DNA of 47,335 bases from CAYLMG01 sp964493425 (GTDB lineage Bacteria > Planctomycetota > Phycisphaerae > Sedimentisphaerales > Anaerobacaceae): assembly GCA_964493425.1 (NCBI GenBank), contig CAZBMW010000018.1:1-47335 (forward strand), written 5' to 3'. Under the pieces are notes generated by a model. The model saw nothing but the letters and a program-made list of their open reading frames with translations, was not told the origin of the DNA and did not search any database. The position numbers and the translations under genes are program-made. This document shows positions 6,511-15,153 of the stretch, one piece after another; the first letter of the stretch is position 1; every line of letters begins with the position of its first letter.

Positions 6511-9500
6511 ATGAAACAAAAAATGTCGAAAGTTTATAAGCCGAAAGAAATTGAACAACAGGCTGACGCAATCTGGGTCAAGGGCAAATATTTTCACGCA
6601 CTAACCAAAGCCAAAGGTAAAGCCGAAAGGGGCAAAAATTACTGTATTGTTATACCGCCGCCGAACGTTACCGCCCCGCTTCATCTCGGCCATGCGCTCA
6701 ATAACACGCTGCAGGATATCCTGATTCGCTTTCGTCGAATGCAGGGCTTCAATACATTGTGGCTTCCAGGAACCGACCACGCAGGTATAGCAACACAAAC
6801 GGTTGTCGAAAAAAGGATACTGGCAGAAGAGGGAAAAAGGAGAACAGATTTCGAGAGGGAGAAATTCGTCGCACGGGTACAGGCGTGGAAGGACGAATAC
6901 GAGGCGACAATAATCGAGCAGCTAAAGGCAATGGGCTGCTCATGCGACTGGCAGCGGACGCGATTTACAATGGACGAAACGTGCGCTAAGGCTGTGCGGG
7001 CGGCGTTCTTTAAGCTGTTCAAAGACGGTCTCATTTACCGCGGAAAACGCTTGGTAAACTGGGACCCGGCTACGCAGACGGTGCTGGCCGACGACGAGGT
7101 CGAGCATGAAACAATCAAGGGATACTTCTGGTATATGAAGTATCCGCTTGCTGAACCTGTTGAGATTGAAGGTAAACGAGTCGAATATGTTACTGTTGCG
7201 ACGACACGGCCTGAAACTATGCTCGGTGACACAGCGGTTGCGATGAATCCTGCTGACCAACGGGCAAAAGAGCTTGTCGGTAAAAAGGTGAGACTGCCGA
7301 TAGTGGGCAGGATTATACCCATTATAGCCGATGAGCACGTAGTTCTGCCCGATGCCGAAAGCAGCGACGAGAAGGCGAAATTTTCCACCGGCTTTTTGAA
7401 AGTTACGCCTGCACACGACCCGGACGACTGGGAAATCGGCCAACGAAATAAGCTCGAAGTTATCAATGTATTGGCACCGGACGGCAGTATCAGTGACAAA
7501 TACGAATGGACAGACTGGGAGAAAATCAAAAATCCCGACGTCGAGAACCTAATCGGGCTGGACCGATTCGAGGCAAGAGAGGCAATTGTAGAATGGTTCC
7601 GGCAGGAAAATCTGCTTGAAGATGTACGCGAATATACGCATGAGGTCGGGCACAGCTACCGCAGCCACGTTCCAATCGAGCCTTATCTTTCCGACCAGTG
7701 GTATATTGCTGTCAAAAAACCGATTGAGCATTTAGCGGAAAAATTCGGCAGCGGTCTAATTGAAGGAACCGATGTGCCGGTGAATTCACTTGCGGGATTA
7801 GCGCTAAAACCTCTTCTTGACGGGCGGCTGCGCTTTATTCCTGAAAGATACGCCAAGACATACCAAAGCTGGCTTGAGAACCTGCGTGACTGGCCGATAA
7901 GCAGGCAGCTCTGGTGGGGACACAGAATACCGATTTGGAAATGTCTAGGGAAAGACCTGTTTCTAAAAAGTAAAGACTTTTTCGAAAAACTGGAGAAAGC
8001 CAAAAAAGGAAGAACTAAGGATAGCGCGCCTTCTTTATTGCCCTTTAAAGTTAAAGGTGTAGAAGTATCAACTCAAGTACGCACTGAACAAGGCCAAGAA
8101 TATTTTTACTTCTGTGTTCAAGAAGAAAGTCCAAACGTAGAGGAAGAACTTGAAAAACTGGGAATGGTCCGTGACACTGACGTTCTTGATACGTGGTTTT
8201 CGTCGGCGTTGTGGCCGTTCAGTACGATGGGCTGGCCTGAAGAGACAGGTGAATTGAAAGAATTTTACCCGACAAATGTTCTGTGCACGGCACGTGAAAT
8301 CATAACACTGTGGGTTTCGAGAATGGTAATGATGGGCCAGTACTGCATAGGTGAGATTCCGTTCAGCGACGTTTATATTCACGCGATGATACAGGACGGT
8401 GAGGGAAGGAAGATGTCGAAGAGCCTAGGCAACGGGATTGACCCATTAGTCGTAATCGACAGTCACGGCGCAGATGCGATGCGTTTTACCATCGCATCGA
8501 TGACTACCCAAACGCAGGACGTTCGAATGCCAGTCGTACGAATGACGCTGCCCGACGGGCGAGAGGCAAATACATCGCCAAAGTTCGATATCGGCAGAAA
8601 CTTCTGCAATAAGCTCTGGAACGCCTCGCGCTTTGCATTGATGAATCTCGAAGGAGTCGATACGAAAAATTTCGATAAAGAAAAAATGACAATAACCGAC
8701 AGATGGATTCTTTCGAGGCTGGCGCGAACTAACCTCGAGGTTACAAAATCGCTGGAAGAATATAAATACAGTGAGCCGGCATCTGCGCTTTATAAATTTT
8801 TCTGGAACGATTTCTGCGACTGGTATCTCGAATGGACAAAGCCGAGAATGCAGGATACGAAGCAAAAGAATACTGCACAAAATGTTCTGGCATTTGTGCT
8901 GGATGAGATTCTGCGTTTGCTTCATCCATTTGTACCTTTCATAACCGAAGGAATCTTCCAGAAGCTAAGTAAAATCGCAGCCGAAAGGAAACTTGCCGAT
9001 TTAGCTGAGGCCAAAAATTCAAAGAGTCTAGCCGCTGCACAATGGCCGGGACAGATTGACAGCTTAGTTGACGAAGAAGCGGAAAAAGAAATCGAGCTTG
9101 TACAGGAAGCAATTCGCACTATAAGGGACATTCGAAGCGGCCGCAATATACCACCCAAGAAGCTATTAATTGTATCAGCAAGAACACAACAGGAAAGTGC
9201 GGATATTCTGAATCGAAATGCAAAACTCATCGAACAGTTAGCCGGTGTGAAAAAATTTGAGGCTGGAACCGAGACAGCTAAACCTGAAAATGCAGCGGTC
9301 GCAATATCCGGTACAACTGAAGTGTACGTTCATGATGCAATCGATACGAAGGCTGAAAAAGCAAAGCTTGAAAAGCAAAAACAGCAATTTAAAGAGGCCC
9401 AAAAAAATCTCGAAAAGAAGCTGTCAAATCAGGATTTTGTTTCGAAGGCAAAGCCCGAAATCGTTGCAAAAACAAGAGAAAAGCTGGCTGAGGTTAGCGA

Positions 9501-9546
9501 GCAACTCCAAACCGTAGAAAAACACCTACACGAGCTGGAAAAATAA
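6511..9546 (+). CDS. valS: Valyl-tRNA synthetase
   Basis: Charges tRNA-Val with valine in the cytosol. Class I signatures are clear: the HIGH-type motif PPPNVTAPLHLGHALNNTL near residue 50 and KMSKS in GRKMSKSLGNGIDP near 640. The CP1 editing domain lies between them (TTRPETMLGDTAV and the TPAHDPDDWEIG segment). The anticodon-binding domain follows, and the last ~70 residues form the coiled-coil arm typical of ValS. Length from the ATG at 6511 is 1011 residues, somewhat longer than the E. coli enzyme. An AT-rich, lysine-rich insert around residues 480-545 (DFFEKLEKAKKG region) accounts for part of the excess. The upstream TTG at 6478 falls inside the terminator-like T-tract, so the ATG at 6511 is preferred; ATG 6523 is also possible. 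Confidence 0.96.
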   Translation: MKQKMSKVYKPKEIEQQADAIWVKGKYFHALTKAKGKAERGKNYCIVIPPPNVTAPLHLGHALNNTLQDILIRFRRMQGFNTLWLPGTDHAGIATQTVVEKRILAEEGKRRTDFEREKFVARVQAWKDEYEATIIEQLKAMGCSCDWQRTRFTMDETCAKAVRAAFFKLFKDGLIYRGKRLVNWDPATQTVLADDEVEHETIKGYFWYMKYPLAEPVEIEGKRVEYVTVATTRPETMLGDTAVAMNPADQRAKELVGKKVRLPIVGRIIPIIADEHVVLPDAESSDEKAKFSTGFLKVTPAHDPDDWEIGQRNKLEVINVLAPDGSISDKYEWTDWEKIKNPDVENLIGLDRFEAREAIVEWFRQENLLEDVREYTHEVGHSYRSHVPIEPYLSDQWYIAVKKPIEHLAEKFGSGLIEGTDVPVNSLAGLALKPLLDGRLRFIPERYAKTYQSWLENLRDWPISRQLWWGHRIPIWKCLGKDLFLKSKDFFEKLEKAKKGRTKDSAPSLLPFKVKGVEVSTQVRTEQGQEYFYFCVQEESPNVEEELEKLGMVRDTDVLDTWFSSALWPFSTMGWPEETGELKEFYPTNVLCTAREIITLWVSRMVMMGQYCIGEIPFSDVYIHAMIQDGEGRKMSKSLGNGIDPLVVIDSHGADAMRFTIASMTTQTQDVRMPVVRMTLPDGREANTSPKFDIGRNFCNKLWNASRFALMNLEGVDTKNFDKEKMTITDRWILSRLARTNLEVTKSLEEYKYSEPASALYKFFWNDFCDWYLEWTKPRMQDTKQKNTAQNVLAFVLDEILRLLHPFVPFITEGIFQKLSKIAAERKLADLAEAKNSKSLAAAQWPGQIDSLVDEEAEKEIELVQEAIRTIRDIRSGRNIPPKKLLIVSARTQQESADILNRNAKLIEQLAGVKKFEAGTETAKPENAAVAISGTTEVYVHDAIDTKAEKAKLEKQKQQFKEAQKNLEKKLSNQDFVSKAKPEIVAKTREKLAEVSEQLQTVEKHLHELEK

Positions 9547-9568
9547 TGTAAAATATTAGAAGTAAAAC

Positions 9569-9707
9569 TGCTCTATAGAAAAGAAGCTTGTTCAATTGTC
9601 ATTCCGCACTTGATGCGGAATCTATAGTCTAAAAAGTTGGATTCCCGCTTGCGCGGGAATGACAATAAAAGTATTTTCTTGACAATAAAAGTATTTTCTA
9701 TAGAGCA
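9569..9707. repeat. Nested inverted-repeat element (MITE/REP-like)
   Basis: The outer ends TGCTCTATAGAAAA (9569-9582) and TTTTCTATAGAGCA (9694-9707) are perfect 14-base inverted repeats. Inside, ATTGTCATTCCGC and GCGGGAATGACAAT form a second, near-perfect pair around two adjacent hairpins: ATTCCGCA/TGCGGAAT and ATTCCCGC/GCGGGAAT, each with an 8-bp stem. Near the right end, TGACAATAAAAGTATTTTCT occurs twice in tandem. No ORF is inside. The GTCATTCC...GGAATGAC phrase is a known type of dispersed repeat in many bacteria. It may also act as a bidirectional terminator after valS. Confidence 0.65.
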
Positions 9708-9766
9708 AAGTGAAACCTGTTTTATATAATGTCGTTTATAGTTAAAATATATTCGGGGTGAACAAA

Positions 9767-10162
9767 ATGGACGTGCAGGCGGAATTGTCGCGGATAATCA
9801 TTAACGAGATGTCAGACCAGCAGATTATTGTTCTGAAGGAACGTACGGGCGAGCGGAGCTTTCCGATAGTTATCGGGATTTCAGAAATTTTCGCGATTGA
9901 CCGCCGGCTCAAAGGCATTACGCCGCCGCGGCCGATGACACACGATTTATTAGACAGCGTGATTAAAAACCTCGGCGCAAGAATCGAAAAAATAGTTATA
10001 AACGACCTGCGCCACCATACGTTTTTCGCACAAATTACTCTGAGTATGAACGGCAAGAAAATAGAAATCGATTCACGCCCTTCGGATGCAATCGCACTCG
10101 GAGTCGCAACAAATACGCCTATTTATGTTTCCGAGCATGTTTTTCGCAAGGCCTCTGAATAA
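9767..10162 (+). CDS. Bifunctional nuclease family protein (BFN/DUF151)
   Basis: A 131-residue cytosolic protein of the DUF151/BFN family, members of which were reported to have both DNase and RNase activity in plants and are conserved in many bacteria. Family wording is clear: QQIIVLKERTGERSFPIVIG, EIFAIDRRL, RPMTHDLLDSVIKNLGA and the C-terminal IEIDSRPSDAIALGVATNTP. The ATG at 9767 is preferred because CGGGGTG lies at SD distance; a GTG at 9758 is also in frame. The 3' end overlaps the convergent lspA by 44 bases. The molecular role in bacteria is not established. Confidence 0.88.
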   Translation: MDVQAELSRIIINEMSDQQIIVLKERTGERSFPIVIGISEIFAIDRRLKGITPPRPMTHDLLDSVIKNLGARIEKIVINDLRHHTFFAQITLSMNGKKIEIDSRPSDAIALGVATNTPIYVSEHVFRKASE

Positions 10163-10706
10163 AAGTCATAATCAGAACAGCAGCTACAGCAATGCAAAGG
10201 AGACTATCAGCAACATTGAAGGCGGGCCAGGGTTTTAATCCGGGCCAGTAAACAACCTCAATGAAGTCACGGACCTGGCCTGAATTAAACAACCTATCAA
10301 AAAGATTTCCACAGATACCAGCGGCAAGTAAACCAAGGACAGCATAAAGCAATCTATTTTTACTACCCGCGAAAAAAAACACAAATAAAACAACAAGCAA
10401 CGCGATAAATGAAATGACCATTAAAATCACACGTGCGCCCTCCAACAAGCCAAAGGCAGCACCTTTATTCGTAGCCATTACCAGGGTAATAAAACCTCTG
10501 ATAATCGGAAACCTGAAATCCGGCTGTCGGCTTAAAAAATCAAAAACTGCTTTTTTTGTGAGCAAGTCCGCGGCGAGCCCGCCTGCAGCAAAAGACCAAA
10601 AGATAAAATGGGCCCACAAACCGGGCAGGTTTTTACCTCTAAAACCGGACAAAAAAACCCGACCGGTGGGCCGGGTAGCCAATTCATTCTGTTTCAATTC
10701 TCCCAT
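10119..10706 (-). CDS. lspA: Lipoprotein signal peptidase (signal peptidase II)
   Basis: Membrane aspartyl protease that removes signal peptides from diacylglyceryl-modified prolipoproteins. The catalytic aspartates lie in the two conserved blocks NLFDRLFNSGQVRDFIEV and PAFNVADSLL. Four hydrophobic helices are visible (about residues 33-50, 88-110, 115-135 and 165-185), and the ATNKGAAFGLL block is the usual N-x-G-x-A-F motif. At 195 residues it has a ~30-residue polar N-terminal extension compared with E. coli LspA (164). Its tail overlaps the convergent BFN-family gene by 44 bases. It lies downstream of the TPR lipoprotein gene on the same strand, probably one transcript. The window encodes several lipoproteins (TPR protein, GH78, GH106, GH28) that would be its substrates. 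Confidence 0.95.
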   Translation of the reverse strand: MGELKQNELATRPTGRVFLSGFRGKNLPGLWAHFIFWSFAAGGLAADLLTKKAVFDFLSRQPDFRFPIIRGFITLVMATNKGAAFGLLEGARVILMVISFIALLVVLFVFFFAGSKNRLLYAVLGLLAAGICGNLFDRLFNSGQVRDFIEVVYWPGLKPWPAFNVADSLLCIAVAAVLIMTFIQRPCEKHARKHK

Positions 10707-10765
10707 AATTTAAACCGGTCTTCCTTAATAAAAAAGTGTGCGCAAAAAAAGAGCCGGTAAAGCTT

Positions 10766-11746
10766 TTATTGCATATATCCTTTTATCCACCTCTCGAGTT
10801 TATCCGCACTCGGCTGGTCGGGCTTTATCCTCAGAGATTCATTCCACTGCTCAATGGCTTTTGTCCTGTACGTTTCATCTATTGAACCATCCGGCTGTCT
10901 TCCCTGGAAGATATAAGCGACGCCGAGACCGTTATGCGCCTCCCAATCCATATCATCTAGCCTGAGCGCTCTGCTGTAACTTTCTACTGCTTTGTCAGCG
11001 CTGTCGAGCTTCAAATAACAATAGCCGAGGTTTCTGTAAGCAATGGAATTGTCCGGCTCGAGCTCGACGACGCTCAATAGAAGCTCTTTCGCAGGCTCCT
11101 TACGATTTGTTTTGATATAAGCCATAGCAAGAGAAATCATAATATCGGTGTTGCGAGTTTCTCTTTCGAGGACTCGCTTATAATATCGAATGGCCTGCTC
11201 ATAATCGGCTTTTTCTTCATAAATATTACCGAGCATCTTGTAAATCTTAGGAACATTGGGGTCAATCTGCTCAGCACGCAGGCCGTATTTCAAAGCGTTG
11301 TCATAGTCTTCAATCATGTAGGCGCATTGAGCATTGCTAACATGAGCCTCGAGATGGTCGGGATTCAACTCGCATGCCCTGCTGTAAGCTTTAACAGCAC
11401 GAGCGAATTTTTCCATAATCTGGTATGCCCTGCCGAGATTGTAGTAATCGTCAAAAGACCAGGGAAATAATTTCGTTGCCTTCTCGTAGGCAGCAGCGCT
11501 TTTTTCATATTCTTTGATTTCCATATAAATATCACCGAGCAAAGAATAAGCCAGAGAATATTTCTTATTCAGTTGAACAGCACTGTTAAGCTTTGCTATA
11601 GCCTCCTCATTTTCCTGAAGCTCGGCATGCATTACCGCATCGATATATAAATCTCGAGCCTTATTTCCACGATGGCAGCCCGATAGAAATGCTATGCCTA
11701 TAATAGACAAAAAACAGACAAATGTCCAACTTGAGTTGTTAGACAT
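10766..11746 (-). CDS. Tetratricopeptide-repeat lipoprotein
   Basis: A 326-residue exported protein. The signal peptide (FVCFLSIIGIAFLSGC) ends in a lipobox with Cys24, so it is predicted to be lipid-anchored. The rest is a row of roughly seven to eight TPR helical pairs (for example AYSLLGDIYMEIKEYEKSAA, YYNLGRAYQIMEKFARAVKA and AYRNLGYCYLKLDSADKAVE), a scaffold for protein-protein contacts. The partner is unknown; such proteins often serve in envelope assembly or secretion. Near-perfect promoter boxes lie just upstream on the minus strand, and lspA follows about 60 bases downstream. Confidence 0.9.
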   Translation of the reverse strand: MSNNSSWTFVCFLSIIGIAFLSGCHRGNKARDLYIDAVMHAELQENEEAIAKLNSAVQLNKKYSLAYSLLGDIYMEIKEYEKSAAAYEKATKLFPWSFDDYYNLGRAYQIMEKFARAVKAYSRACELNPDHLEAHVSNAQCAYMIEDYDNALKYGLRAEQIDPNVPKIYKMLGNIYEEKADYEQAIRYYKRVLERETRNTDIMISLAMAYIKTNRKEPAKELLLSVVELEPDNSIAYRNLGYCYLKLDSADKAVESYSRALRLDDMDWEAHNGLGVAYIFQGRQPDGSIDETYRTKAIEQWNESLRIKPDQPSADKLERWIKGYMQ

Positions 11747-11823
11747 TAACAGTTCCCTTTCGATTTAGACCGTCCTTATTACAGTTAACTGTTAAATCGG
11801 CTAAAAAGCGTAAATTTCTGCAA

Positions 11824-11851
11824 ATTATATCAAAGTAAATACACCTGTCAA
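11824..11851 (-). promoter_or_regulatory. Consensus sigma-70 promoter of the TPR lipoprotein-lspA unit
   Basis: On the minus strand TTGACA (11851-11846), a 16-base spacer and TATAAT (11829-11824): both boxes match the consensus perfectly. It points to the lipoprotein gene starting at 11746. Confidence 0.65.
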
Positions 11852-11902
11852 AAATTTTATCGGCATAAAAATTTTGTTTTGATAAGTCTTTTTCGTAAAT
11901 GT

Positions 11903-11931
11903 TTGACAAGCAGCAGCTGGATTTGTATCAT
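11903..11931 (+). promoter_or_regulatory. Sigma-70-like promoter of gpmI
   Basis: TTGACA (11903-11908), 17-base spacer, TATCAT (11926-11931, five of six). It is divergent from the lipoprotein promoter 50 bases away. The predicted leader of about 80 bases holds a GC hairpin. Confidence 0.6.
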
Positions 11932-11963
11932 ATTGTGTTAATATAGTTAAACTTTGGAATAAG

Positions 11964-11982
11964 GACGAGGCTCTGCCTCGTC
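11964..11982 (+). other. Strong hairpin in the gpmI leader
   Basis: GACGAGGC and GCCTCGTC form a perfect 8-bp stem with a TCT loop, followed by TGTTGTTT, which is only partly T-rich. It could be a weak terminator, an attenuator or a transcript-stabilising hairpin. Confidence 0.4.
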
Positions 11983-12015
11983 TGTTGTTTAATACTATTG
12001 AAAGGCTTGCGGTCT

Positions 12016-13590
12016 ATGACCAAGAAAAAGCTAGTTCTAAAGAAAAAACCATCTGTTTTAATTATAAGGGACGGGTGGGGATACAATCCGAGAGCCGAAG
12101 AAGACAAGTTTAATGCTATAAAATGTGCCAAAGTCCCCGTCGACGATATGCTGATGTCAGAGTACCCGCATACTTTAATCCATACCTACGGCCAATACGT
12201 TGGTCTGCCTGAGGGCACTATGGGTAACAGCGAAGTCGGCCATCAGAATATCGGGGCCGGAAGAATAGTACCCCAGGAATCGGTCAGAATCAGTAATTTC
12301 ATCAATGACGGCAGCTTTTTTGAAAATGCAGAATTTCTCAATATGATTAAATTCATCAGAGAACATAATGGCAAAATGCACTTGATGGGCCTCTGCAGCG
12401 ATATTGGGGTGCATTCCCTGTTGAAACACTTATACGGCCTGCTTGAGCTTGCAAAAAGAAACAATATCGAAAAAGTTTTTATCCACGCCTTTACCGACGG
12501 GCGAGACTCACCGCCGGACAGCGGCGCAGGCTACATCGAAACAATAGAGGCAAAATCGAAAGAAATCGGTGCAGGAAAAATAGCTTCGGTTATGGGCAGA
12601 TTCTACGCAATGGACCGCGACAGCCGATGGGACAGGGTCCAGAAGGCCTACGAATGTATGCGATTCGGCAAAGGCTTAAAGGCGAAAACAGCCTCTGAGG
12701 CTGTCGCGCAAAGCTATGAAAAAGACGTTACCGACGAATTTATCGAGCCGACCGCCATCATTGATGATGACAATGCTCCCATCGGCACTATCGACGACGG
12801 TGACGGTGTTGTGTTTTTCAATTTCAGGGGAGACAGGCCTCGAGAGATAACGCGTGCCTTTGTAGAGCCGGAGTTCAAAGACTTCAGCAGAACAACAAAA
12901 GCCGATATATACTATGTCTGCATGACAGAATATGATGTCACGATACCTGCACCGGTTGCGTTTCGAAAGCCGCCCAAGATGAAAAATATCCTCGGCTCAT
13001 ACTGGAGCAGCCTGGGTCTGAAACAATTCAGATGCGCAGAGACGGAAAAATACGCACATGTCACCTTCTTTTTCAATGACTATACCGAAAAGCCCTTTGC
13101 CGGCGAAGACCGCCAGATTGTCCCCTCGCCGCGAGTCCGCACATACGACTTGAAACCGGAAATGAGCGCTTACGAGGTAACCGAGGTCATTCTCGAAAGG
13201 CTGGATTCAAAAAATTACGACGTTATGGTAATTAACTTTGCGAATCCCGATATGGTCGGCCATACAGGTGTTCTCGAGGCAGCGATAAAAGCAGCAGAGA
13301 CGGTTGACGAGTGCGTCGGCAAGATTCTCGAAAAAGTTAAAAGTCTCGGCGGTGCGGCAATCATTACCGCAGACCACGGCAACTTCGAGCGAATGTGGGA
13401 CTTCGGAGAAAACCAGCCGCATACCGCTCACGCAATCGGCGATGTTCCTTTGATTATCTTCGACGAAAGATATAAGGGCAAAAAACTGCGTGAAGGCGGC
13501 AGCCTTGCAGACGTCGGGCCAACACTTCTGGAAATGATGGAAATTGCCCAGCCGGAAGAGATGACCGGCAAAAGCCTGCTACAGGCCTGA
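12016..13590 (+). CDS. gpmI: 2,3-bisphosphoglycerate-independent phosphoglycerate mutase
   Basis: Interconverts 3- and 2-phosphoglycerate in glycolysis, using two metal ions and a phosphoserine intermediate. The metal-binding RDGWGYNP is near the start and the nucleophilic Ser is in MGNSEVGHQNIGAGR. Substrate-binding FTDGRDSPP, GRFYAMDRDSRWDR and the C-terminal metal site TADHGNFERM are also present. At 524 residues it is full length. The ATG at 12016 fits the family; a TTG at 11998 would add six residues without support. It stands alone behind its own promoter. Confidence 0.96.
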   Translation: MTKKKLVLKKKPSVLIIRDGWGYNPRAEEDKFNAIKCAKVPVDDMLMSEYPHTLIHTYGQYVGLPEGTMGNSEVGHQNIGAGRIVPQESVRISNFINDGSFFENAEFLNMIKFIREHNGKMHLMGLCSDIGVHSLLKHLYGLLELAKRNNIEKVFIHAFTDGRDSPPDSGAGYIETIEAKSKEIGAGKIASVMGRFYAMDRDSRWDRVQKAYECMRFGKGLKAKTASEAVAQSYEKDVTDEFIEPTAIIDDDNAPIGTIDDGDGVVFFNFRGDRPREITRAFVEPEFKDFSRTTKADIYYVCMTEYDVTIPAPVAFRKPPKMKNILGSYWSSLGLKQFRCAETEKYAHVTFFFNDYTEKPFAGEDRQIVPSPRVRTYDLKPEMSAYEVTEVILERLDSKNYDVMVINFANPDMVGHTGVLEAAIKAAETVDECVGKILEKVKSLGGAAIITADHGNFERMWDFGENQPHTAHAIGDVPLIIFDERYKGKKLREGGSLADVGPTLLEMMEIAQPEEMTGKSLLQA

Positions 13591-13711
13591 ACAAAAATAA
13601 TTTAACTGCAAAAACATCAGCATTTCCTTCGTAGACAGGATGTCCTACTACTATAACGCCCAGCTAATATTGTATGTTGACATTATCCGTAGTTAATAAT
13701 AGTCTTATTGA

Positions 13712-15061
13712 ATGGAAAAAAGGACAAATAATCTTAACAAAAAACCTGTTAAAAATAATAAATTCGTCCTTTACTGGATGCAGGCGGCACAGAGAGCTGA
13801 ATATAATCACGCACTCGAATATTCCATCGAAACAGCTAATAAATTAAACAGGCCTTTGGTCGTCGTGTTCGGTCTTACGGACAACTACCCCGAGGCGAAC
13901 CTGCGTCACTACCATTTTATGCTGCAGGGTCTGCAGGAGACAAAACAGTCGCTCGAAAAAAGGGGTATCCAAATAGTTATAATTCACGATGAGCCTGACG
14001 CTGCGGCAATCAGACTGAGTAAAGAGGCCTGCACTGTCATAGTCGATGCGGGACAACTGAGGATTCAAAGAAAATGGCGGCAAAATGCAGCTAAAAAAAT
14101 GGACTGCCTCTTACAGCAGGTCGAGACAAACCTGATTGTCCCGGTGACGCAGGCATCTGATAAGGAGAATTTCAGTGCAGGCGTGTTTCGGCCAAGAATT
14201 AAAAAAAGGCTGAAACAGTACCTTAAAAAATTAACACATAAAAATATCAAGCGCGATTCGCTCGGCCTGAAATTCCAAAGCTTCGATATCAGCAGTATCG
14301 ATAAGGCGCTTTCAAAATTGAAAATAGATAAAAGTGTTCCGGCGGCGACAGAATTCACAGGCGGGACAAGTGAAGCGAAAAAACGGCTGACAGAATTTAT
14401 CAAAAATAAACTTAAGGATTACAACAAGCTACATAATGACCCGTCACTGGATTACGAGTCGAATATGAGCCCGTATCTTCACTTCGGCCAGATATCGGCT
14501 TTGTATATAGCTTTGAAGGTGCAGCAAAGCGGTATTAAAGGAAAAGAGGCATTTCTCGAGGAGCTTATAGTTCGGCGCGAGCTCAGTCATAATTTCGTAT
14601 ATTATAATAAGGACTACTACAATTTTAACTGCCTGCCGCAATGGGCGGTTGAGACACTAAAACAGCATCAAAAGGACAAGCGTAAATATATTTACAGCTT
14701 CAAGGAGCTCGAGCAGGCTCGGACACACGATGGATGCTGGAACGCAGCACAAATGCAAATGGTAGAAAGCGGCAAGATGCACGGGTATATGAGGATGTAC
14801 TGGGGCAAAAAGATTCTGGAGTGGGGTGCGAATGCGCGAGTCGCTTTCGAGACGGCGCTGAAGTTAAACAATAAATACGAGCTTGACGGCAGAGATGCAA
14901 ACGCATTCGCGGGTATCGCGTGGTGTTTCGGCAAGCACGACCGGGCCTGGAATGAGAGAAAAATTTTCGGCAAGGTCAGATATATGAATGAGGCAGGACT
15001 GAGAAGAAAATTTGATATGGATAAATACATCAGCAGATACAGCGGAGAAAAACACAAGTAG
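13712..15061 (+). CDS. phrB: Class II CPD photolyase
   Basis: Light-driven repair of cyclobutane pyrimidine dimers using reduced FAD. The class II signature opening (FVLYWMQAAQRAEYNHALEY) begins near residue 18. The C-terminal FAD/DNA-binding block includes ELIVRRELSHNFVYYN, LDGRDANAFAGIAWCFGKHD and ERKIFGKVRYMNEAGLRRKF. These place it in class II, the type shared with eukaryotes and archaea, and not in the E. coli class I. Length (449) is normal. A photolyase implies at least occasional light exposure, notable beside anaerobic enzymes. It precedes mutL by 92 bases, and together they look like a repair cluster. Confidence 0.94.
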   Translation: MEKRTNNLNKKPVKNNKFVLYWMQAAQRAEYNHALEYSIETANKLNRPLVVVFGLTDNYPEANLRHYHFMLQGLQETKQSLEKRGIQIVIIHDEPDAAAIRLSKEACTVIVDAGQLRIQRKWRQNAAKKMDCLLQQVETNLIVPVTQASDKENFSAGVFRPRIKKRLKQYLKKLTHKNIKRDSLGLKFQSFDISSIDKALSKLKIDKSVPAATEFTGGTSEAKKRLTEFIKNKLKDYNKLHNDPSLDYESNMSPYLHFGQISALYIALKVQQSGIKGKEAFLEELIVRRELSHNFVYYNKDYYNFNCLPQWAVETLKQHQKDKRKYIYSFKELEQARTHDGCWNAAQMQMVESGKMHGYMRMYWGKKILEWGANARVAFETALKLNNKYELDGRDANAFAGIAWCFGKHDRAWNERKIFGKVRYMNEAGLRRKFDMDKYISRYSGEKHK

Positions 15062-15153
15062 GACATATACCAAAAACGGAGCGAGGCTGATTGTTGCATA
15101 TCAGGCTAAGTTGCCGCTGGCAATTCGGCTACAAATCAATACAATGAACAGCT

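Noticed and set aside
15062..15153. Cobalamin riboswitch before the mutL-btu operon
   Set aside because: No B12-box-like sequence is seen in the 92-base gap, and the btuF start overlaps mutL.
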